DNA from: JANTGF01 sp033791445
GTDB lineage: Bacteria > Bacteroidota > Bacteroidia > Bacteroidales > VadinHA17
Length of the DNA: 5,075 bases
Reading direction: 5' to 3'
Assembly (NCBI GenBank): GCA_033791445.1
Contig: JASJGS010000091.1
Span: forward strand, 1-5,075
Part shown: positions 1 through 5,075 of the stretch, piece by piece
Layout: every line of letters begins with the position of its first letter
How positions within the stretch are numbered: the first letter of the stretch is position 1
The notes under the pieces: model-generated
Seen by the model: the letters and a program-made list of their open reading frames with translations, nothing else
What the model was told of the DNA's origin: nothing
The model's database searches: none
Translations under genes and position numbers: made by a program

Positions 1-137
1 GGCTGATTATATTAATCAAACTGGTAATCATCTTTGCAGTACTGAGAGTTTTCTTTTTTCCTGATTTTCTTGGATCAAAATTCAAAACAGAAAAGGACAA
101 AAGTGATTATGTAATTGAACAACTAATTAAAAATTAA
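1..137 (+). CDS. DUF4492 family small membrane protein, 3' end only
   Basis: This is an open frame entering from the left edge, with the first full codon at position 3 and the TAA stop at 135-137. It gives 44 residues. They start with a hydrophobic stretch (LIILIKLVIIFAVL), continue with the aromatic motif RVFFFPDFLGSKF, and end in a charged tail (KTEKDKSDYVIEQLIKN). The pattern of one membrane span, then 'FFFPxFL', then a charged C-terminus is what I know of the DUF4492 family. Those are short Bacteroidota proteins usually encoded immediately before cydA. The N-terminus lies outside the window. Only 10 bp separate its stop from the cydA start, so the two are almost certainly co-transcribed. 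Function is unknown to me; an accessory or assembly role for cytochrome bd is inferred from position alone. Confidence 0.85.
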   Translation, partial: LIILIKLVIIFAVLRVFFFPDFLGSKFKTEKDKSDYVIEQLIKN

Positions 138-147
138 ACAATTTATT

Positions 148-1677
148 ATGGAACAATTTAGTGTTGAACTTGTAGATTGGTCGAGGGCACAATTTGCTTT
201 GACGGCAATTTATCACTGGTTCTTTGTTCCACTAACATTGGGGTTATCATTTATAGTGGCTTTTATGCACACCATTTATTTTAAAACCGGTGATGAGAAG
301 TGGAAAATCATGACAAAATTCTGGATGAAATTATTCGGAATAAACTTTGCAATTGGTGTAGCAACCGGTATCATACTCGAATTCGAATTTGGAACCAATT
401 GGTCTAACTATTCATGGATTGTTGGAGATATTTTTGGTGCACCCCTTGCTATTGAAGGTATTTTGGCCTTTTTCCTGGAATCCACTTTTATTGCTGTCAT
501 GTTTTTTGGTTGGGGAAGAGTCAGTAAAAAGTTTCACATGCTATCCTCCTGGTTAGTAGCTTTTGGTTCAAATTTGTCTGCATTGTGGATATTAATTGCC
601 AATGCATGGATGCAAAATCCAGTGGGGACAAAATTTAACATGGATACAGCCAGAAACGAAATGGTAAACTTTTTTGATGTTGCCCTTTCATCCACTGCAA
701 TTTTTAAATTTTTACATACAGTCTCCCAAGCCTATATTATTGGATCTTTATTTGTGATTGCAGTGAGTGCATGGTATATCCTTAAAAAAAGGCATTTGCT
801 TTTTGCGAGGAAAAGTATTGTCATAGCATCAGTTTTTGGTTTATTGGCATCCATATTTGTAGCTTTTACGGGGGATAGTTCGGCTTTTGACGTTGCACAA
901 AAACAACCTATGAAACTGGCTGCAATGGAAGGACTTTATGACGGGGAAGCCAATGCCGATTTATACGCACTTGGATTTTTGAACAATGAAAAAAATAATA
1001 CAAATTTTAAGGGTATAAGGTTGCCCAGTATGCTTTCGATACTTGCGCACAGAGATGCCAACGCATTTGTTGCCGGGGTAAACGATCTTGTAAATGGGAA
1101 TGAAGAATATGGCATATTACCTGCTGAAACCAGGATGTCCAAAGGACGATTGGCAATTCAGTCCCTAGCCGATTATAAACAAGCCAAAGATGCCGGAAAC
1201 CTGGAATTAGCCAATCAGAAATTACTTGTGTTTGAAGAAAATTACCCCCATTTTGGATATGGATATTTTAAGGATAAAGAAGAGATCGTACCACCCATAA
1301 AACTGACATTCTATTCATTCCACATTATGGTTGGACTGGGATTGTTTTTTATAGCATTTTTTGCCTGGATGTTATATGCAAGCTGGAAGAATATTGTTGA
1401 CAAATATAAATGGATACTTCATCTTTCTGTTTGGTCAATTTTATTGGGATATATAGCTTCAGAACTTGGATGGATAGTGGCAGAAGTGGGCAGGCAACCA
1501 TGGGCTATACAGGATATATTACCTGTTGGTGTTTCCACTTCACATTTAAGTGTTGGTTCGGTTCAAACAACATTCTTTATGTTTTTAGTTTTATTTACGG
1601 TTTTGTTAATTGCAGAAATTAAAATTATGCTGACCCAAATTAAAAAAGGGCCAGAGGAGGGAGGAAGTCATGTTTAA
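148..1677 (+). CDS. cydA: Cytochrome bd quinol oxidase subunit I (CydA)
   Basis: CydA is the haem-carrying, quinol-oxidising subunit of the cytoplasmic-membrane cytochrome bd oxidase, which reduces O2 to water. The 509 residues align end to end with E. coli CydA (522 aa) from memory. Visible ligands and key residues are H23 (E. coli H19, haem b595), E103 and E111 (E99, E107), H190 (H186) and M394 (M393) for haem b558, E446 (E445), and the GRQPW motif at 448-452. Quinol-loop residues K256 and E261 match K252 and E257. The K256-M394 distance of 138 residues matches the long Q-loop subfamily. About nine membrane spans are visible, with the hydrophilic Q-loop at roughly 243-386. E. coli R391 is replaced by H392 (SFHIMVGLG). 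The ATG at 148 fits the family N-terminus (VDWSRAQFALTAIYH) and has an A/T-rich leader with no Shine-Dalgarno site. The gene overlaps cydB by 8 bp. Confidence 0.98.
   Translation: MEQFSVELVDWSRAQFALTAIYHWFFVPLTLGLSFIVAFMHTIYFKTGDEKWKIMTKFWMKLFGINFAIGVATGIILEFEFGTNWSNYSWIVGDIFGAPLAIEGILAFFLESTFIAVMFFGWGRVSKKFHMLSSWLVAFGSNLSALWILIANAWMQNPVGTKFNMDTARNEMVNFFDVALSSTAIFKFLHTVSQAYIIGSLFVIAVSAWYILKKRHLLFARKSIVIASVFGLLASIFVAFTGDSSAFDVAQKQPMKLAAMEGLYDGEANADLYALGFLNNEKNNTNFKGIRLPSMLSILAHRDANAFVAGVNDLVNGNEEYGILPAETRMSKGRLAIQSLADYKQAKDAGNLELANQKLLVFEENYPHFGYGYFKDKEEIVPPIKLTFYSFHIMVGLGLFFIAFFAWMLYASWKNIVDKYKWILHLSVWSILLGYIASELGWIVAEVGRQPWAIQDILPVGVSTSHLSVGSVQTTFFMFLVLFTVLLIAEIKIMLTQIKKGPEEGGSHV
1653..1667 (+). 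promoter_or_regulatory. Purine-rich ribosome-binding region for cydB
   Basis: The sequence AGAGGAGGGAGGAAG lies directly upstream of the cydB ATG, within the cydA codons for PEEGGS. It contains two GGAGG-like cores, with the nearest (GGAGG, ending at 1664) about 5 bp from the ATG. It is the only clear Shine-Dalgarno-like site in the window; the other starts follow A-rich leaders. It supports the 1670 start and suggests coupled translation or internal re-initiation after cydA. The GGAGG core is partly forced by the encoded Glu and Gly codons, so its role as a ribosome-binding site is inferred. Confidence 0.55.
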
Positions 1678-2824
1678 CAATTTATCATATCCGGCATTGC
1701 AGGCTTATTGGTGGATCATTGTATCGCTGTTAGCTGCTATACTTGTATTTTTAATGTTTGTTCAGGGAGGACAAACCTTGTTAAGGCAAATTGCTAAAAA
1801 CGATAAAGAACGTTCGCTTCTTATCAATTCTATTGGGAGAAAATGGGACTTGACTTTTACAACATTAGTAACCTTTGGAGGGGCATTTTTTGCCTCATTC
1901 CCCTTGTTCTATTCCACAAGCTTTGGTGGAGCGTACTGGGTTTGGGTTTTAATTCTGTTCAGCTTTATAATCCAGGCTGTTTCGTATGAATACCGTACAA
2001 AAGCGAATAATTTTCTGGGGACAAAAACCTATGATACTTTTTTGTTGATTAATGGTATTTTGGCTACAATTTTAATCGGTACTGCTGTGGGAACATTTTT
2101 TACAGGTTCGGAATTCTCAGTAAACCGTATGAATATAACCAATGTTTCTGATCCTGTTATCTCACGATGGGAAACTGCTACTCATGGACTGGAAGCCGCT
2201 TTGAATATTACTAATCTTGCACTCGGGCTGGCAGTATTGTTCCTGGCAAGGGTGTTGGCTATGCTTTATTTCATCAACAATATTGATCATAAAGAGATTG
2301 TTGAACGTTCTTCTAAAACAATAAAAATGTGCAGTGTTGTATTTCTAGTCTTCTTCCTTCTATTTGTTGGATTGCTTTTAACCAGAGAAGGTTTTGCAGT
2401 AAATCCTGACACCAAAGAAGTATTTATGGAACCATACAAATATTTACATAACCTTATTCAAATGCCTATTGTGTTGATTCTTTTCTTAATTGGTGTTGTG
2501 GGTGTGTTATATGGTATTTTCCTTGGCGCTTTCAAAACTTTAGGAAGAGGAATTTGGTTTGCTGGTGCCGGAACGATTGTTACCGTATTTTCGGTGTTAA
2601 TGCTTGCTGGTTTTAATAATACTGCTTTTTATCCTTCAACTTTTGATTTGCAAAGTTCGCTCACCATTCACAATGCATCATCGAGTGAATATACTTTGAC
2701 TGCAATGAGTTGGGTGTCGTTGCTGGTGCCATTTGTGATAGCTTATATCTGGTATACGTGGAAATTGATGAGTAAGAAAAAAGTAAGTGAAGAGGATATT
2801 GAAAATGATACCATGGCTTATTAA
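1670..2824 (+). CDS. cydB: Cytochrome bd quinol oxidase subunit II (CydB)
   Basis: CydB pairs with CydA in the membrane to form the core bd oxidase. The 384 residues match the usual length (E. coli 379). About eight or nine hydrophobic spans are visible, the first at roughly 11-31. Family landmarks are ERSLLINSIGRKWD (47-60; E. coli 'ERRIMINSIAPHWD'), FGGAFFASFPLFYSTSFGG (69-87), SSLTIHNASSSEYTLTAMSW (329-348) and the C-terminal SEEDIENDTMAY. The E. coli first-helix motif DGFDMG, which carries two acidic residues, reads FVQGGQ here (30-35). I recall the same change in other Bacteroidota CydB proteins, so it looks lineage-typical rather than damage. The ATG lies inside the last codons of cydA, behind a purine-rich AGAGGAGGGAGGAAG, so translation is probably coupled to cydA. 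Confidence 0.97.
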   Translation: MFNNLSYPALQAYWWIIVSLLAAILVFLMFVQGGQTLLRQIAKNDKERSLLINSIGRKWDLTFTTLVTFGGAFFASFPLFYSTSFGGAYWVWVLILFSFIIQAVSYEYRTKANNFLGTKTYDTFLLINGILATILIGTAVGTFFTGSEFSVNRMNITNVSDPVISRWETATHGLEAALNITNLALGLAVLFLARVLAMLYFINNIDHKEIVERSSKTIKMCSVVFLVFFLLFVGLLLTREGFAVNPDTKEVFMEPYKYLHNLIQMPIVLILFLIGVVGVLYGIFLGAFKTLGRGIWFAGAGTIVTVFSVLMLAGFNNTAFYPSTFDLQSSLTIHNASSSEYTLTAMSWVSLLVPFVIAYIWYTWKLMSKKKVSEEDIENDTMAY

Positions 2825-2848
2825 TAACGGGAATAAAAAAATTATGAT

Positions 2849-2953
2849 ATGAATTATTTAGAATCAATATTATGGCTTATCAGCTGGCCAGTGCTTATTA
2901 TAGTAAGCTATCAGCTGGTCAAATACTTTTTAAAAAAATTAAAGTTTTTGTAA
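2849..2953 (+). CDS. 34-residue single-span membrane peptide, candidate third bd-oxidase subunit
   Basis: A short frame opens 24 bp after the cydB stop: ATG at 2849, TAA at 2951-2953, 34 codons. The peptide starts MNYLESILWLISWPVLIIVS, continues YQLVKYF and ends LKKLKFL. It therefore has one hydrophobic span (roughly residues 6-24) and a lysine-rich tail (K25, K29, K30, K32). By the positive-inside rule the C-terminus should be cytoplasmic. Size, single span and position after cydB match the small subunits of known bd oxidases, such as E. coli CydX (37 aa) and Geobacillus CydS (about 33 aa). I see no convincing sequence identity with either, so no symbol is given. The leader GGGAATAAAAAAATTATGAT is A-rich with no strong ribosome-binding site. 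Another ATG at 2844 reads only Met-Ile-stop and overlaps this start. Coding status is likely but unproven. Confidence 0.65.
   Translation: MNYLESILWLISWPVLIIVSYQLVKYFLKKLKFL
2878..2921 (+). repeat. Direct repeat of 13 bp (12/13 identical) inside the small gene
   Basis: TATCAGCTGGCCA at 2878-2890 recurs as TATCAGCTGGTCA at 2909-2921, a period of 31 bp. The period is not a multiple of three, so the copies are read in different frames and the repeat is not a protein repeat. Each copy contains the palindrome CAGCTG, so the two copies can also pair with each other. Between them GCTTA and TAAGC can form an inner stem. The whole stretch could fold as an imperfect hairpin. Function is unknown. Confidence 0.6.
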
Positions 2954-3173
2954 ATATTGAGATGCAGCCGGCCAATTTTATTTGTTTAAATAGAAATTAG
3001 AAGAATAGTTTTTCAAGAGCCGAAAAATTAGCCTGGCTACATTTTTTCAATGAAATTTATTGCTATTAAATCCACTTGAAAACAGAAATATAGATACAAT
3101 GTTGTGTAGATTGTGTTATGTAGACACTGCTAAACTAACATTAACTAAAATTTAACTATTAAAAAATAATAAA
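2954..3173. other. Intergenic region between the cyd operon and the peroxiredoxin gene
   Basis: These 220 bp have no plausible reading frame. The left part (2962-3048) contains complementary arms and a candidate terminator, described separately. The middle holds TTGTGT at 3102-3107 and 3111-3116, and TGTAGA at 3105-3110 and 3119-3124. The right part is very AT-rich, with heptamers TAAACTA (3131), TTAACTA (3141) and TTAACTA (3152) before the peroxiredoxin ATG. The peroxiredoxin promoter probably lies here, but I found no good match to the Bacteroidota promoter pattern (TTTG near -33, TAnnTTTG near -7) at proper spacing, so none is placed. Confidence 0.6.
3021..3048 (+). terminator. Candidate intrinsic terminator of the cyd operon
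   Basis: An A-tract (GAAAAAT, 3022-3028) precedes a short stem TAGC/GCTA with loop CTG (3029-3039), followed by ATTTTTTC (3041-3048). The A-tract pairs with the T-run, with C3040 and one T bulged, extending the stem to about 11 pairs. The A-tract, short stem and T-run layout is common for intrinsic terminators. It lies about 70 bp after the small gene, where the cyd operon should end. The core stem is weak, and an alternative pairing partner exists upstream at 2962-2979. Confidence 0.5.
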
Positions 3174-3845
3174 ATGGAAAATTCAAATGAAAAAAAAGGA
3201 ATGCCCCTATTGGGAGATAACTTTCCTGAAATGACAGTACAAACGACACGTGGAAAATTAAATTTGCCCTCACATTACAAAGGGAAATGGTTTGTTTTAT
3301 TTAGCCATCCGGCAGACTTTACGCCTGTGTGTACTACTGAGTTTATTGCTTTCCAGCAAAGATATGACAAATTTAGGGCTCTTAATTGTGAATTAATTGG
3401 ACTCAGTGTCGATCAGGTATTTGCACATATTAAATGGGAAGAATGGATAAAAGATAATATGAATGTGGAGATTGAATTTCCAATAATTGCTGATACAGGA
3501 AAGGTGGCTGAAACCCTTGGGATAATCCATCCGGGTAAAGGAACAAATACCGTAAGAGCTGTATTTATTGTTGATACAGATGCTAAACTTAGAATCATGC
3601 TATATTACCCTCAAGAATTGGGAAGAAATATGGATGAAATATTAAGGGCGGTAGAAGCCATGCAGATCTCTGACAAAAATAAAGTGGCGATGCCAGCCAA
3701 TTGGCCCAATAATGAAATCTTGAAGGATCATGTTATCATTCCTCCTGCTACAGATGTAAAAACTGCACAGGAAAGAAAAAGTAGAGCTAAGGATGGAGAA
3801 TTTGAATGTTTTGACTGGTGGTTTTGTCATAAAAAATTAATGTAA
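3174..3845 (+). CDS. Peroxiredoxin, Prx6 type (archaeal-like, three-cysteine class)
   Basis: This is a cytoplasmic thiol peroxidase that reduces hydrogen peroxide and organic hydroperoxides; no signal peptide is present. The 223 residues show the thioredoxin-fold AhpC/TSA domain with the active-site motif HPADFTPVCTTEF. In it T50 and C53 (peroxidatic cysteine) form the PxxxTxxC signature, with H45 and E56 nearby and the conserved arginine R128 in TVRAVFIVD. The long C-terminal domain carries PANWPNN (174-180) and ends in C212-FDWWF-C218. Length and the C53/C212/C218 layout resemble the Aeropyrum pernix enzyme (C50/C207/C213), whose C-terminal cysteines resolve the oxidised active site. A non-catalytic-looking C72 is also present. 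The first ATG follows an A-rich leader without a Shine-Dalgarno site; M10 is a possible alternative start. The cyd operon lies upstream and hairpins flank the gene on both sides, so it may be monocistronic. Confidence 0.95.
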   Translation: MENSNEKKGMPLLGDNFPEMTVQTTRGKLNLPSHYKGKWFVLFSHPADFTPVCTTEFIAFQQRYDKFRALNCELIGLSVDQVFAHIKWEEWIKDNMNVEIEFPIIADTGKVAETLGIIHPGKGTNTVRAVFIVDTDAKLRIMLYYPQELGRNMDEILRAVEAMQISDKNKVAMPANWPNNEILKDHVIIPPATDVKTAQERKSRAKDGEFECFDWWFCHKKLM

Positions 3846-3887
3846 ACTCTAGAAGTACTACTTTACGTTAGTAACTGGGTGATTTTC

Positions 3888-3903
3888 TATTGTTCTAACA
3901 ATA
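3888..3903. repeat. Inverted repeat TATTGTT-CT-AACAATA
   Basis: Seven bases at 3888-3894 are the exact reverse complement of 3897-3903, with a 2-bp spacer. This 16-bp dyad looks like a possible protein-binding site, since a 2-nt loop is poor for an RNA hairpin. Its right half shares CAATA with the left arm of the larger hairpin at 3899-3937. No regulator can be named. Confidence 0.5.
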
Positions 3904-3937
3904 ACCAGCTTCATTTTCTTGATGAGGCTGGCTATTG
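3899..3937 (+). terminator. Strong hairpin after the peroxiredoxin gene, possible terminator
   Basis: CAATA (3899-3903) pairs with TATTG (3933-3937), and CCAGCTTCAT (3905-3914) pairs with ATGAGGCTGG (3922-3931). One A/C mismatch lies between the blocks, there is one G-U pair, and the loop is TTTCTTG. This gives 15 pairs, the most stable fold visible in the window. It lies 54 bp after the peroxiredoxin stop, a sensible place for a terminator. The sequence that follows (GAATGATTAGTT) is not a T-run, so a classical intrinsic terminator is not fully supported. An mRNA 3'-end stabiliser or regulatory element is possible. Confidence 0.5.
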
Positions 3938-3990
3938 GAATGATTAGTTATTTAGTAAGGTTTTAATTTAAAAAAACTAGTTGAACTGTA

Positions 3991-5075
3991 ATGAATTTGA
4001 CCCCTAGCATATCAAAACGCAATTTTAATTCGCTGCTCTGGCATGCGGGATTTTTGGCCCTTGCACAAAACTTCATCGATGTGGATACCATTGTCCCAGC
4101 GATGATGGTAGATGCCGGAGGTACAGCCATTCATATTGGCATTCTGACAGCTATTATGCTAGGCGGGTCGAGTTTCACACAATTGATCTTCGCCCCGTTT
4201 ATCAGTAATTATTTCTTTAAGAAAAAATTCCTTTTACTGGGAATTAATTCAAGGATTGTTGCATTGCTTGTGCTGGGAGTAATTCTCTACTATTCATCCA
4301 GGTTTGAGGGGAATTATGAAATGATCCTGATCTTTTTGCTGATCACGATCTTTTCTGTCGGAGGTGCATTTGCCAACATCAGCTATACTGATATCCTGGG
4401 TAAATCGCTTTTTACAGAATCCAGAAAATCATTTTTGTCGATCAAGCTGGTTGTTACAGGTATTATTCTGGTCAGTTCTGTTTTTGCGGCGAGATACGTG
4501 CTTTCAATTGAAAACTATCCGATAAATAATTCCTATATTTTCTTTATCGGGTTTTTGGCTCTAGCAGTTGCTTCTTTGGGTTTCTGGAATTTGAGAGAAG
4601 TAGTTCCTTCAAAATTACAAGTTAAAGGCCCAAGACATTTTTCTCAGATAATAAGAAGTGAATTGAGACAAAACAAAAAACTGGGCTATTTTTTAGGATT
4701 CATTAATACCATGGGGATCAGTACAGCTTTATTACCGTTTATTATTTTGTATGCCAAGGATTTTATTGATTTACAAGCTGAAAATACCGGTAATTATTTG
4801 TTGTTTAAAGTGATTGGAAGTGTTATAACCGGATTGTTGTTGTTTAGCCTTTCCGGGAAATTCAAATACCGCTTCTTACTGTATCTGAATACAAGTCTTG
4901 CGATTGTGATACCATCAATCATTTTACTTTTACCCGGAATCCCACCATTCTACCTCGTGTTTTTTATCGGGGGAATTATCTTTGCAACCTATAGTATTAC
5001 TATGAATGGGGTACTGCTGGAAGTATCTGGTACGAGTAACCGCGCACTTTATACAGGCATTGCAGGAGCAGGGAA
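3991..5075 (+). CDS. Major facilitator superfamily-type membrane transporter, 5' part
   Basis: An uninterrupted frame runs from ATG 3991 off the right edge: 361 complete codons with no stop seen. It has roughly eleven hydrophobic segments, near residues 15-37, 45-70, 79-101, 109-133, 148-171, 181-200, 231-256, 266-286, 292-315, 318-340 and one starting at about 352. A charged central loop (201-230, with KGPRHF and RSELRQNKK) separates two six-helix halves, the normal major facilitator layout. YTDILGKSLFTESRKSF (132-148) lies in the loop after the fourth span, and NRALYTGIAGAG (350-361) starts the eleventh. A full protein should be about 400-430 aa, so only the last span and tail are missing. 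The N-terminus MNLTPSISKRNFNSLLWHAG suits a cytoplasmic start. Substrate is unknown; permease or exporter cannot be told apart. It follows the peroxiredoxin by 145 bp with a hairpin between, so co-transcription is doubtful. Confidence 0.85.
   Translation, partial: MNLTPSISKRNFNSLLWHAGFLALAQNFIDVDTIVPAMMVDAGGTAIHIGILTAIMLGGSSFTQLIFAPFISNYFFKKKFLLLGINSRIVALLVLGVILYYSSRFEGNYEMILIFLLITIFSVGGAFANISYTDILGKSLFTESRKSFLSIKLVVTGIILVSSVFAARYVLSIENYPINNSYIFFIGFLALAVASLGFWNLREVVPSKLQVKGPRHFSQIIRSELRQNKKLGYFLGFINTMGISTALLPFIILYAKDFIDLQAENTGNYLLFKVIGSVITGLLLFSLSGKFKYRFLLYLNTSLAIVIPSIILLLPGIPPFYLVFFIGGIIFATYSITMNGVLLEVSGTSNRALYTGIAGAG

Larger units (their letters stand above)
3846..3990. other. Intergenic region between peroxiredoxin and transporter genes
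   Basis: These 145 bp have no plausible reading frame. They contain a near-perfect palindrome at 3888-3903, a strong hairpin at 3899-3937, and an AT-rich stretch (3938-3990) leading to the transporter ATG. I see no clear promoter match and no Shine-Dalgarno site. The transporter is therefore either expressed from an unrecognised promoter here or by read-through past the hairpin. Confidence 0.6.

Noticed and set aside
936..1142. Minus-strand open frame opposite cydA
   Set aside because: It lies wholly within conserved cydA coding sequence, has no recognisable domain and is explained as a shadow frame.
1410..1622. Alternative-frame open reading frame in the 3' part of cydA
   Set aside because: It overlaps the conserved GRQPW region of CydA and its translation resembles no family; it is a shadow.
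2844..2852. Alternative start ATG at 2844 for the small gene
   Set aside because: It reads Met-Ile-stop, in another frame, and cannot encode the peptide. A re-initiation role is conceivable but unsupported.
2661..2867. Minus-strand open frame across the cydB end
   Set aside because: It covers the conserved CydB C-terminus and the short gap after it; it has no domain and no start context.
2849..2953. Naming the small peptide cydX
   Set aside because: Position and topology fit, but no residue pattern shared with E. coli CydX was recognised, so the symbol would overstate the evidence.
3076..3114. Promoter for the peroxiredoxin gene (TTGAAA with TACAAT, or TAGATTGT as a -7 element)
   Set aside because: TTGAAA to TACAAT has a 13-bp spacer, too short for a sigma-70 pattern, and TAGATTGT departs from TAnnTTTG with no TTTG at proper distance.
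3125..3173. PerR-like operator in the AT-rich leader
   Set aside because: The repeats are direct, not the inverted 7-1-7 arrangement expected for a PerR box.
3413..3830. Two minus-strand open frames opposite the peroxiredoxin gene
   Set aside because: Both sit inside the conserved peroxiredoxin coding region and resemble no known protein.
3991..5075. Recent transfer of the transporter gene, suggested by slightly more CTG, ATC and TCG codons than its neighbours
   Set aside because: The difference was judged by eye, is small, and no repeats or mobile genes flank it.

Overview
The window is AT-rich and looks like chromosomal DNA from a member of the Bacteroidota. Four things point there: a DUF4492-type small membrane protein directly upstream of cydA, a CydB with the 'FVQGGQ' first helix and 'GRKWD' motif typical of that phylum, A-rich leaders without Shine-Dalgarno sites before most genes, and overall base composition. 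This assignment rests on recognising protein families, not on a search. An anaerobic or microaerophilic lifestyle is plausible but inferred.

Positions 1-2953 form a cytochrome bd quinol oxidase operon on the + strand. It holds the 3' end of a DUF4492 gene (1-137), cydA (148-1677), cydB (1670-2824, overlapping cydA by 8 bp) and a 34-codon reading frame (2849-2953) for a single-span membrane peptide. CydA and CydB form the core oxidase, which oxidises quinol and reduces O2 to water. The two small membrane proteins flanking them are candidate accessory subunits. The 34-residue one sits where cydX-type genes sit in other bacteria but has no sequence similarity to CydX that I can recognise.

Positions 2954-3173 are non-coding. 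They contain a candidate terminator hairpin with a T-run, an upstream arm that could pair with it instead, and AT-rich repeats before the next gene. Positions 3174-3845 encode a Prx6-type peroxiredoxin of the archaeal-like class, with one peroxidatic and two C-terminal cysteines. Positions 3846-3990 are non-coding and hold a strong 15-pair hairpin. From 3991 to the window end is the start of a multi-span membrane protein of the major facilitator type, cut by the window edge.

Functionally, the oxidase lowers cytoplasmic O2 and conserves energy at low O2, while the peroxiredoxin removes peroxides. Together they read as an oxygen-defence neighbourhood, although the hairpins suggest separate transcription units. 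I see no mobile element, CRISPR array, tRNA or rRNA. The least-described items are the small peptide after cydB and the two possible RNA switch structures.
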